Below are positions 25,400 to 33,358 of a stretch of 64,000 nucleotides of DNA, one piece after another. Position 1 is the first letter of the stretch, and every line of letters begins with the position of its first letter. Position numbers and translations under genes: made by a program. This DNA comes from Rhizobium sp. NRK18 (GTDB lineage: Bacteria > Pseudomonadota > Alphaproteobacteria > Rhizobiales > Rhizobiaceae): NCBI RefSeq assembly GCF_024385575.1, contig NZ_JANFMV010000001.1, forward strand, positions 1,083,681 to 1,147,680. Reading direction: 5' to 3'. The notes under the pieces were generated by a model. That model was not told the origin of the DNA, searched no databases, and saw nothing but the letters and a program-made list of their open reading frames with translations.

Positions 25400-26224
25400 T
25401 CAGCCCAGCAGCGCCAGCGTCAGCGGATGCTGCGGATCGAGAAGTCCGTCGAGGATGTTGAAGTGATGGCGGTCGGGCTCCTCAACGCAGTCGGTCGTGG
25501 CGCCGAGGCCTTTCCAGATGTTGGCGAGAAGTGCGTTCTGCCTGAGAAATTCCGAGCGCTCGCCGGCGCCTGCCCAGCAGGTGATGCGGGTATTATCGGC
25601 CGGGTGGAGCAGGGCCGGACTTTCGACGACCGCTTCGTCGGCATCGAGCCGGATCCCGTCGTTGAGGCTGGTCGGCAGCAGCGAGCGCAGGTCATGCAGG
25701 CCGGACAGCGACACGACATGGGCGATGCGGGCTGCGACAGGTTTGGAGAGCGGCGAGGTCGAGGAGACCATGCGGGAGACCAAGTGGCCGCCGGCGGAGT
25801 GGCCGATGAGCCGGATCGGTCCATCGATCATGCCCGCAGCCGTATCGATTGCCTTGCCGATTTCCCCCGTGATGCCGCTCACCCGGTTTTCCGGGCAAAG
25901 CGTATAAGAGGGCATCGCCACCGCATAGCCATGCGCCAAGGGACCGGCGGCCAGGTGCGACCAGTAGCTCTTGTCGAGGCGAACCCAGAAGCCGCCGTGC
26001 ACGAAGACAACGAGACCCTTCGGTGCCGTTTCCGGCAGGAACAGGTCGAAGCGGTTGCGCTCACCGTCGGCGTAGGGGAGGTCCAGTTTTGCGCGACCTG
26101 TTGCCGTCAATGCCTCGCGCATGGCCTTTGCCGGCTCGACCCACAGTCCGGGCCAGCGGTCGCCTCCGGGAATGTTCGCGCCATTGGCATAGGCATCGGA
26201 CCAGTCGGTAATTCGGTGCAGCAT
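25400..26224 (-). CDS. kynB: Probable kynurenine formamidase (arylformamidase), alpha/beta-hydrolase type
   Basis: A 274-residue alpha/beta-hydrolase. HGGFW at 76-80 forms the oxyanion-hole motif of the eukaryote-like arylformamidase group, Ser143 in GHSAGG is the nucleophile, and a histidine in DRHHFNIL (253-254) fits the HFDI-like catalytic segment of these enzymes. Proposed reaction: N-formylkynurenine to kynurenine and formate. The context agrees, since kynA and kynU lie in the same window and the divergent neighbour activates anthranilate. Start 26224 (MLHRITDW) has GAGGA upstream. A generic esterase is the main alternative. Confidence 0.7.
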   Translation of the reverse strand: MLHRITDWSDAYANGANIPGGDRWPGLWVEPAKAMREALTATGRAKLDLPYADGERNRFDLFLPETAPKGLVVFVHGGFWVRLDKSYWSHLAAGPLAHGYAVAMPSYTLCPENRVSGITGEIGKAIDTAAGMIDGPIRLIGHSAGGHLVSRMVSSTSPLSKPVAARIAHVVSLSGLHDLRSLLPTSLNDGIRLDADEAVVESPALLHPADNTRITCWAGAGERSEFLRQNALLANIWKGLGATTDCVEEPDRHHFNILDGLLDPQHPLTLALLG

Positions 26225-26483
26225 CTTTCCTCGCAGCGTTTCTTGTCGGGCCGTCGCCCGTTCGGGCAGGGTTATCACATGATCCGGAATGTCCGGATGA
26301 AAGGGGCCGAAGTCAATGGAAACAAGGCTATCGCAAAAAATATTATAAACTTGAAATTTCTTCCTTGCGAGGAGGCGCAGACAGTGCAATGCTTGAATTG
26401 AGGGCGAATTGCGCCGCCACGGATCGTCAAAGGGCAGGGAACAGGCCCGTCGGTTCGCGCTGACTAAAACTGGGAAAGACAAC
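26225..26483. promoter_or_regulatory. Divergent kynB-abmG promoter region
   Basis: The 259 bases between the divergent starts include an AT-rich patch at 26334-26360 (AAACTTGAAATTTC at 26347-26360) that resembles the AAAATTTC end of the site upstream of abmA. It may hold a MarR-type operator, but symmetry is poor. Confidence 0.35.
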
Positions 26484-28109
26484 ATGCTTGGACCTTCGGC
26501 TCACGCGGACACGTTCGCGCGGGATAATCTTCCATTGCCTGCAGACTGGCCCGAGATCGACCTGTCTGGTTTCGACTATCCGGAATGGATGAATGCCGGC
26601 GTCGAGCTCAGCGACCGCATGGTCGAACGCGGTTTTGGCGATCGCGTCGCCCTGATCGGCAATGGCCGTCGCCGCACCTACAAGGAACTGACCGACTGGA
26701 CCAACCGGCTCGCCAATGCGCTGGTTGAGGATTTCGGTCTGAAGCCCGGCAATCGCGTGCTGATCCGCTCGGCCAACAATCCAGCCATGGTCGCCTGCTG
26801 GCTGGCGGCCACGAAGGCGGGCGCGGTGGTCGTCAACACGATGCCGATGCTGAGGGCCAAGGAGCTCGCCAAGATCGTCGACAAGGCCGAGATTTCGCTG
26901 GCACTCTGCGACAGCCGCCTGATGGACGAGATGGTCGCCTGCGCCAAGGAAAGCGCCTTCCTCAAGCAGGTCGTCGGCTTCGACGGGACCGCCAATCACG
27001 ACGCGGAACTCGACCGCGCGGCGCTCGACAAGCCGGTGCAGTTCGATGCTGTGAAGACCGGCCGCGACGACGTCGCCCTGCTCGGCTTCACCTCCGGGTC
27101 GACCGGCATCCCCAAGGCGACCATGCATTTCCATCGCGACCTGCTGATCATCGCCGACGCCTATGCGAAGGAAGTGCTGGACGTGCAGCCGGAGGACGTC
27201 TTTGTCGGCTCGCCGCCGCTCGCCTTCACTTTCGGCCTTGGGGGACTGGCAATCTTTCCGCTACGTTTCGGCGCCAGCGCAGCACTTCTCGAAAATGCCA
27301 CGCCGCCGAACCTCATCGAGATCATCAAGAAGTACAAGGCGACGATCTGCTTTACCGCGGCCACCGCCTACCGCGCCATGCTCGGCGCCATGGAGCAGGG
27401 GGCGGATCTGTCGTCGCTGCGGGTCGCCGTTTCCGCCGGCGAGACGTTGCCGGCGCCCGTCTACGAAGAATGGGTGAAAAAGACCGGCAAGCCGATCCTC
27501 GACGGCATCGGTTCGACGGAAATGCTGCACATCTTCATCTCCAACCGCCTCGATGACCACAAGCCGGCGTCGACCGGCAAGCCGCTTGCCGGTTATCAGG
27601 CGATCGTCGTCGACGACGAGATGAAGGAGGTGCCGCGTGGCACGGTTGGAAAGCTTGCGGTGCGCGGCCCGGTCGGGTGCCGCTACCTGGCCGACGAGCG
27701 GCAGGCCGACTACGTCCGCGACGGCTGGAACCTGACGGGCGACAGCTTCATCGAGGACGAGGACGGCTATTTCCACTTTGCCGCCCGGTCCGACGACATG
27801 ATCGTTTCTGCCGGCTACAACATCGCCGGTCCGGAAGTGGAGGCCGCCCTTCTCTCCCACGAATATGTCCGTGAATGCGCCGTCATCGGCAAGGCGGATG
27901 ACGTCCGCGGGCATATCGTCGAGGCGCATGTGGTGCTCGAAGCCCATGCCGTGCCGGGCGAAGCGCTCGTCAAGCTGCTGCAGGATCATGTGAAGGCGCA
28001 GATCGCGCCCTACAAGTATCCGCGCTCGATCGTCTTCATCAAGGAACTGCCCAAGACAGAGTCCGGCAAGATCCAGCGCTTCCGTCTGAAGACCGAGACT
28101 GTCAACTAA
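26484..28109 (+). CDS. abmG: 2-aminobenzoate-CoA ligase (benzoate-CoA ligase family)
   Basis: A 541-residue AMP-forming acyl-CoA synthetase. The phosphate loop is FTSGSTGIPKA near residue 190, the adenine-binding YRAML...GSTEML and DGWNLTGDSF motifs follow, and the C-terminal catalytic lysine lies in LPKTESGKIQR. It should convert anthranilate, ATP and CoA to 2-aminobenzoyl-CoA. Specificity is inferred from the neighbouring abmA-type oxygenase and the kyn genes, since benzoate and related ligases look alike. Start 26484 (MLGPSAH) has GGGAAAG upstream. It leads a plus-strand operon with the five transporter genes. Confidence 0.82.
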   Translation: MLGPSAHADTFARDNLPLPADWPEIDLSGFDYPEWMNAGVELSDRMVERGFGDRVALIGNGRRRTYKELTDWTNRLANALVEDFGLKPGNRVLIRSANNPAMVACWLAATKAGAVVVNTMPMLRAKELAKIVDKAEISLALCDSRLMDEMVACAKESAFLKQVVGFDGTANHDAELDRAALDKPVQFDAVKTGRDDVALLGFTSGSTGIPKATMHFHRDLLIIADAYAKEVLDVQPEDVFVGSPPLAFTFGLGGLAIFPLRFGASAALLENATPPNLIEIIKKYKATICFTAATAYRAMLGAMEQGADLSSLRVAVSAGETLPAPVYEEWVKKTGKPILDGIGSTEMLHIFISNRLDDHKPASTGKPLAGYQAIVVDDEMKEVPRGTVGKLAVRGPVGCRYLADERQADYVRDGWNLTGDSFIEDEDGYFHFAARSDDMIVSAGYNIAGPEVEAALLSHEYVRECAVIGKADDVRGHIVEAHVVLEAHAVPGEALVKLLQDHVKAQIAPYKYPRSIVFIKELPKTESGKIQRFRLKTETVN

Positions 28110-28226
28110 ACCGTTCAATGGCTTGACGAATGTCGTTTCGCCGTTGGACATTGCCTTCGCCAAGTCGGGGGGAGGGCGAAGTGGTTCCATGTACCCGGCG
28201 TTCGAGATAACCAGAAAGAGGGAACA

Positions 28227-29363
28227 ATGAAGACAATCATTTCCGCCGCAGTCCTGGCCTTGAGCCTCGGCGTCGCCGGCACTGCAGCCGCCGAGCCCGT
28301 CAAGATCGGCATGATCACCACGCTGTCCGGCGGTGGCGCCGGTCTCGGCGTCGACACCCGCGACGGTTTCATGCTTGCGATCAAGCGGGCCAACAATCCG
28401 GACGTCTCCGTCGTCGTGGAAGACGATGCGCAGAAGCCGGAAATCGCCGTGCAGCTCGCCGACAAGCTGATCCAGCAGGAAAACGTCGACATCCTGACCG
28501 GCATCGTCTGGTCGAACCTGCTGATGGCCGTCGAGCCGGGCGTCGTCGCCCAGGGCAAGTTCTACATTTCCACCAATGCCGCGCCGGCTCCGCTTGCCGG
28601 CAAGGGCTGCAACCCGCTCTACTTCAACGTCGCCTACCAGAACGACAATCTTCATGAAGCCATGGGGCAGTATGCCAACCAGGACTACAAGAACATGTTC
28701 ATTCTGGCGCCCAACTATCCGGCGGGAAAGGATTCGCTGACGGGCTTCAAGCGCTATTACAAGGGCAAGCTGGCGGGTGAGATCTACACGCAGCTCGGCC
28801 AGACCGATTACGCCGCCGAGATCGCCCAGATTCGTGCCTCGGGCGCCGATGGCGTCTTCATGTTCCTGCCGGGCGGCATGGGCATCGCCTTCATGAAGCA
28901 GTATGCCCAGTCCGGCGTCGACATTCCGGTCATGGGCCCGGGCTTCTCCTTCAGCCAGGACGTGCTCGGCGCGATCGGCGACGCGGCGATCGGCACGAAG
29001 AATTCCGGCCAGTGGTCCCACGACCTCGACAACGACGCCAACAAGACCTTCGTCGAGGCGTTCAAGACCGAGTACAACCGCCTGCCGTCGATCTACGCCA
29101 TGCAGGGCTATGACGCTGCGCAGATCATCCTTTCGGCAGCCGCCAAGGCCGACGTGAAGGATACCGACGCGTTCCGGGCCGAACTGCTGAAGGCTGACTT
29201 CGCTTCTCCGCGCGGCAAGTTCAAGTTCAATACCAACCAGCACCCGATCCAGGACATCTACGTCCGTGAAGTGGTCAAGGAAGGTGACGTGATCACCAAC
29301 AAGATCGTCGGCACCGCCTTCACCGATCACGGCGACGCCTACGCGCAAGACTGCAAGATGTAA
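28227..29363 (+). CDS. Liv-type ABC substrate-binding protein, probably aromatic acid
   Basis: A 378-residue periplasmic binding protein (Peripla_BP_6). The Sec signal peptide runs to about residue 22, cleaving after AAA before EPVKIGM. The family also carries branched amino acids, but members next to aryl-CoA ligases usually bind aromatic acids; anthranilate or kynurenine is a fair guess. A single Cys near 121 and one at 375 could form a disulfide. It follows abmG by 117 bases and precedes the two permeases and two ATPases. Confidence 0.87.
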   Translation: MKTIISAAVLALSLGVAGTAAAEPVKIGMITTLSGGGAGLGVDTRDGFMLAIKRANNPDVSVVVEDDAQKPEIAVQLADKLIQQENVDILTGIVWSNLLMAVEPGVVAQGKFYISTNAAPAPLAGKGCNPLYFNVAYQNDNLHEAMGQYANQDYKNMFILAPNYPAGKDSLTGFKRYYKGKLAGEIYTQLGQTDYAAEIAQIRASGADGVFMFLPGGMGIAFMKQYAQSGVDIPVMGPGFSFSQDVLGAIGDAAIGTKNSGQWSHDLDNDANKTFVEAFKTEYNRLPSIYAMQGYDAAQIILSAAAKADVKDTDAFRAELLKADFASPRGKFKFNTNQHPIQDIYVREVVKEGDVITNKIVGTAFTDHGDAYAQDCKM

Positions 29364-29372
29364 GGACGGATC

Positions 29373-30287
29373 GTGACCGTGGCATTGGCGATCGAGCAAT
29401 TGCTCAACGGCCTTCAGTTCGGCGTCATGCTGTTTCTGATGGCTGCGGGACTGACCCTCATCTTCGGCGTCATGGGCCTCATCAATCTGGCTCATGGCTC
29501 CCTCTACATGGTCGGTGCCTTCGCCTGTGCCGCGGTGGCAGCCGCGACCGGTTCCTTCTGGCTCGGCCTCGCGGCCAGCCTCGTTGCCGCGGCGGCAGCG
29601 GGAGCCCTCGTCGAAATCCTGGTCGTGCGCAGGCTCTATGCGCGCGACCACCTCGATCAGGTTCTGGCGACTTTCGCCCTCATCCTGATCTTTTCGGAAG
29701 GCACGCGCTGGATCTTCGGCTCGTTTCCGCTTTACCTCAACATTCCGCCGATCCTGCAGGGTGCCGTCGCCCTTCCGGGAGACGTGCATTATCCTGTCTA
29801 CCGTCTGGCGGTCATCCTTGTCGGTGGGCTGGTGGCGCTTGGCCTTGCCATGCTGATCGGCCGCACCCGGCTCGGCATCCAGATCCGCGCCGGAGAAAAC
29901 GACCGCGAGATGATCGGCGCGCTCGGTATCGATATCCAGACGCTCTACACCGTCGTCTTCGCCCTCGGCGCGGCTCTCGCCGGTCTGGCCGGCGCCATGG
30001 TCGGTGCGTTGCAGTCGGTGCAGGTCGGCATGGGCGAGCCGGTGCTGATCCTCGCCTTCGTCGTCATCGTCATCGGCGGCATCGGGTCCATCAAGGGGGC
30101 GTTCATCGGCGCGCTGCTAGTCGGTGTAGTCGATACGCTGGGACGCTTCCTGCTGCCGCAGGCGCTGCTGCTCGTCCTGTCGCCTTCGGCCGCCGGTTCG
30201 GTCGGCGGGGCGATCTCATCGATGCTGATCTACATCATGATGGCCTTCATTCTTGCCTTCAGGCCACGCGGCCTGTTTGCGGCATAG
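29373..30287 (+). CDS. Liv-type ABC transporter permease (LivH)
   Basis: A 304-residue permease with about eight hydrophobic segments. GENDREMIGALGID is the cytoplasmic coupling loop of the LivH family. Start is GTG at 29373 with AAGGACGG before it, nine bases after the binding-protein stop. It forms the channel with LivM-type protein. Confidence 0.9.
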   Translation: MTVALAIEQLLNGLQFGVMLFLMAAGLTLIFGVMGLINLAHGSLYMVGAFACAAVAAATGSFWLGLAASLVAAAAAGALVEILVVRRLYARDHLDQVLATFALILIFSEGTRWIFGSFPLYLNIPPILQGAVALPGDVHYPVYRLAVILVGGLVALGLAMLIGRTRLGIQIRAGENDREMIGALGIDIQTLYTVVFALGAALAGLAGAMVGALQSVQVGMGEPVLILAFVVIVIGGIGSIKGAFIGALLVGVVDTLGRFLLPQALLLVLSPSAAGSVGGAISSMLIYIMMAFILAFRPRGLFAA

Positions 30288-30302
30288 ACGGGAACAGGCG
30301 AC

Positions 30303-31277
30303 ATGATCACACGCGAAACCCTCGTCAACGCCGCCATTGCGCTCGGGCTCCTGGGTGCTGCCTTCGCCGCACAGGCGAGCGGGCAAATCTTCTACATCAC
30401 ATTGGCGACGCGCATCGCGATCCTTGGCCTTGCCGCCGTCGGCCTCAATCTCGCGCTCGGCCTTGGCGGCATGGTCTCCTTCGGCCACGCCATGTTCTTC
30501 GGCATCGGCGGGTATGCAGCCGGCATTCTGGCGAGCCATTCCTTTTCCGGAGAGCCGATGCTGTTCGGCATACCCGGCACCACCCTCATGCCGGTCATCT
30601 GGATCGTCGCGGCCGTGATGGCCGGCGTGATGGGGCTTGCCGTCGGCGCGATCAGCCTGCGCACCAGCGGCGTCTACTTCATCATGATCACGCTCGCCTT
30701 CGCCCAGATGGTCTATTATTTCGCGGTCTCCTGGCCGGCCTATGGCGGCGAGGACGGGCTGTCGATCCTGGTGCGCAACGGCTTTCCTGGCGTCAACACG
30801 ATGAAGCCTATGAGCTTCTTCCTGATCACCTATGTCCTTCTGATGTTGGGGCTGCTGGTCTTCTTCGTGCTCCGCCGCTCGCGTTTCGGCAGCGCGCTCG
30901 AAGTCTCCCGGCAGAACGAAGTCCGGGCGTCGGCGGTCGGCATCTCGCCGTTTCCGGTCAAGCTCGTCGCCTTCGTCATCTCCGCCATGCTGACGGCGAT
31001 CGCCGGTGCGCTGTTTGCCGATCTCAACCGTTTCGTCAGCCCGTCCATGCTCGCCTGGCAAATGTCGGGCGAACTCATCGTGCTGATCATCCTCGGCGGC
31101 ACCGGCCGGCTGTTCGGCCCGGTCGCCGGCGCGGCGCTCTACGTGCTGATCGAATACTACCTCGGCGAGGTCACCGAGCGCTGGCAGTTCTTCCTCGGTC
31201 TCATCCTGCTCGCCACCGTTCTCTTTGCCAGAGGCGGCGCGATCGGCCTCCTGGCAGGAAGGGCGCGTCATGGCTGA
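30303..31277 (+). CDS. Liv-type ABC transporter permease (LivM)
   Basis: A 324-residue membrane protein with about nine hydrophobic segments and the LivM-type loop SRQNEVRASAVGI that contacts the ATPases. Its last eight bases overlap the start of the LivG ATPase gene, showing tight coupling. Partner of the LivH permease. Confidence 0.9.
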   Translation: MITRETLVNAAIALGLLGAAFAAQASGQIFYITLATRIAILGLAAVGLNLALGLGGMVSFGHAMFFGIGGYAAGILASHSFSGEPMLFGIPGTTLMPVIWIVAAVMAGVMGLAVGAISLRTSGVYFIMITLAFAQMVYYFAVSWPAYGGEDGLSILVRNGFPGVNTMKPMSFFLITYVLLMLGLLVFFVLRRSRFGSALEVSRQNEVRASAVGISPFPVKLVAFVISAMLTAIAGALFADLNRFVSPSMLAWQMSGELIVLIILGGTGRLFGPVAGAALYVLIEYYLGEVTERWQFFLGLILLATVLFARGGAIGLLAGRARHG

Positions 31278-32019
31278 GCCCGTTCTCGAGATCCGCAACC
31301 TTGTGAAGACCTTCGGCGCGCTGCAGGCGACCGGCGACGTCAGCCTCGATCTCCGCCGCGGCGAGATCCACGCGCTGATCGGCCCGAATGGCGCGGGAAA
31401 ATCCACGCTGATCCACCAGATCTGCGGCACGCTGCAGCCCGACCGTGGGACGATCCGGCTCGAGGGCGAGGACATCACCCGGCTCGGACCGGCGGCACGT
31501 GCCCGCAAGGGGCTGGGCCGCACCTTCCAGATTTCCTCGATCGCGCCCGAATTCTCGGCGCTCAGGAATGTCATGCTGGCGGTTCAGGCGCGGCAGGGTT
31601 CGAGTTTCCGGTTTTTCCGGCCGGTAATGGGCGATGCATCGCTGACCGAGCCAGCGATGGCCATTCTCGAACGGGTCGGGCTGGCGGAACGGGCAAGGCT
31701 GCCGGCCTCCGAACTCTCGCATGGCGAGCGCCGTCAGCTGGAAATCGGAATCGCGCTCGCGCTTGGCTCAAAGGCCTTCCTGCTCGACGAGCCGATGGCT
31801 GGCATGGGACCGGAAGGCTCCAAGGCGCTCACCGGCTTTCTCGACAAGCTGCGCGAGGAGACGCCGATCCTCTTGGTGGAGCATGACATGGACGCCGTCT
31901 TCGCGCTCGCCGACCGCATTTCGGTGCTGGTCTACGGCAAGATCGTCGCCACCGGCAGCGTCGACGAGATCCGCCGCGACCCGACCGTGCGCGCCGCCTA
32001 TCTCGGAGAACACGCCTGA
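31270..32019 (+). CDS. Liv-type ABC transporter ATPase (LivG)
   Basis: A 249-residue ATPase with Walker A GPNGAGKST, signature LSHGERRQLEIGIAL, Walker B AFLLDEPMAGMG and switch His in LVEHDMDAVF. The LivG-type insertion (LGRTFQISSI) is present. Start 31270 (MAEPVLEI), not an upstream in-frame codon inside livM. Stop and next ATG share a base. Confidence 0.92.
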   Translation: MAEPVLEIRNLVKTFGALQATGDVSLDLRRGEIHALIGPNGAGKSTLIHQICGTLQPDRGTIRLEGEDITRLGPAARARKGLGRTFQISSIAPEFSALRNVMLAVQARQGSSFRFFRPVMGDASLTEPAMAILERVGLAERARLPASELSHGERRQLEIGIALALGSKAFLLDEPMAGMGPEGSKALTGFLDKLREETPILLVEHDMDAVFALADRISVLVYGKIVATGSVDEIRRDPTVRAAYLGEHA

Positions 32020-32702
32020 TGCTGCTCGAGGTCAAGAACATCGAAACCTTCTACGGCGCGAGCCAGGCGCTGTTCGGCGTCAGCCTTGGTATCGGCGAAG
32101 GCGAGGTGATGGCGCTGATGGGTCGTAACGGCATGGGCAAGAGCACCACCATCCGCTCGATCTGCAACCTGTCGCCGCCCCGACGTGGAGAGATTTCCTT
32201 TGCCGGAAAGTCGACGAGCCGTCAGCCGGCCTTTCGCGTCGCCCGCCGCGGCATCGGCCTCGTGCCGGAAGGCCGGCGCTGTTTCAGCACGCTCACGGTG
32301 CACGAAAACCTCGTGGCCGCCGCAAGGCCGGGACGCTGGACGCTGGAGCGGGTCAACGAGCTCTTTCCGAGGCTCGCCGAGCGCCGCCATCAGCTGTCGC
32401 GGACGCTCTCGGGCGGCGAACAGCAGATGCTCGCCATCGGCCGGGCGCTGATGACCAATCCGACGCTGCTCATTCTCGACGAGGCGACGGAAGGTCTGGC
32501 GCCGGTGATCCGCGACGACATCTGGCGGGCGATCAAGGCATTGAAGGCCGACGGGCTGTCGATCCTGCTGGTCGACAAGACGCTGTCCGAGCTTCTGCCG
32601 GTCGCCGACCGCTGCGTGATCCTTGAAAACGGCCGCTCCGTCTGGACGGGCCGACCCGGCGAGATCGACGGCACGATCAAGGATCGCTATCTCGGTATCT
32701 GA
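32019..32702 (+). CDS. Liv-type ABC transporter ATPase (LivF)
   Basis: A 227-residue ATPase with Walker A GRNGMGKST, signature LSGGEQQMLAIGRAL and Walker B LLILDEATEGL. It pairs with LivG as the transporter motor. Last gene of the abmG-liv operon; its stop lies two bases from the convergent marR stop, with no room for a terminator. Confidence 0.92.
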   Translation: MLLEVKNIETFYGASQALFGVSLGIGEGEVMALMGRNGMGKSTTIRSICNLSPPRRGEISFAGKSTSRQPAFRVARRGIGLVPEGRRCFSTLTVHENLVAAARPGRWTLERVNELFPRLAERRHQLSRTLSGGEQQMLAIGRALMTNPTLLILDEATEGLAPVIRDDIWRAIKALKADGLSILLVDKTLSELLPVADRCVILENGRSVWTGRPGEIDGTIKDRYLGI

Positions 32703-32704
32703 GC

Positions 32705-33205
32705 CTATTCGTCTTCTGGACCGGAGAGGTGGGTGCGCGCGGACTGGCGGAGCAGGTCCGTATGCGACAGCATGCGATTGATCGTGCCCGGATCGACATC
32801 CGCCATCATGTCGCGGATCCAGCCTTCATGCGCCTCTGCCATTTCGGCAAAGGAGGTGCGGCCCATTTCCGTCAGGCGCGCAACGGTGACACGGCGGTCG
32901 CCGCCGGGCGTCTCGCGGATCACCAGCCCATCCGCTTCAAGCCGTTCGACCAGCCCGGTGATGTTGCCGTTGGTGACCATGGTGCGCTTGGAAAGCTCGC
33001 CGAGACGCAGGCCCGCCGGCTCGCGGTAGAGCTGCGCGAGAAGGTCGAATTGCGGCAGCGTGGCGCCGAATTCGCTGCGCAGCCGCCGACGTATCTCCTG
33101 AGAAATCAGCTTCGTCGTGGCCAGCAGCTTCAGCCAGAGCCTCAGCTCGTCCTTGCCTTCATGCGTGTCCTCGACGACGACTTCCAGATCGACTGCTTTG
33201 CTCAA
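32705..33205 (-). CDS. MarR-family regulator of the abm cluster
   Basis: A 166-residue MarR protein: LRLWLKLLATTKLISQEI dimer helix, helix-turn-helix in LGELSKRTMVTNGNITGLVERLE, and the DRR wing GGDRRVTVARLTEMG. It is closely similar along its length to the second MarR at 47909-48382 next to kynA. Family members release DNA on binding aromatic acids or their CoA esters; 2-aminobenzoyl-CoA or anthranilate are likely ligands. It is the last gene of the minus-strand abm operon, after a 153-base gap with its own candidate site. Confidence 0.87.
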   Translation of the reverse strand: MSKAVDLEVVVEDTHEGKDELRLWLKLLATTKLISQEIRRRLRSEFGATLPQFDLLAQLYREPAGLRLGELSKRTMVTNGNITGLVERLEADGLVIRETPGGDRRVTVARLTEMGRTSFAEMAEAHEGWIRDMMADVDPGTINRMLSHTDLLRQSARTHLSGPEDE

Positions 33206-33271
33206 GGCTGAAACGTTCCCGTGGGTATGAATGAGTTATTGCCGAATGCGCAAAGCGCTGCCCGGCAAACT

Positions 33272-33286
33272 ATTTGAACTCTAAAG
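33272..33286. promoter_or_regulatory. Candidate MarR site upstream of marR
   Basis: ATTTGAACTCTAAAG lies 67 bases before the MarR start, in an otherwise GC-rich gap. It resembles the TTTTGAGCTTAAAA element upstream of abmA and may mediate autoregulation. Confidence 0.4.
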
Positions 33287-33358
33287 CAGCTCCGGGAATT
33301 GTCATAGCCTTCCGGCACGAAATCGCGGTGGAAAGATCGGCTTTGGCGGGCGGTGCGA

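Noticed and set aside
27261..29789. An 842-codon frame antisense to abmG and the binding-protein gene
   Set aside because: Spans two well-supported genes and their spacer without recognisable protein features.
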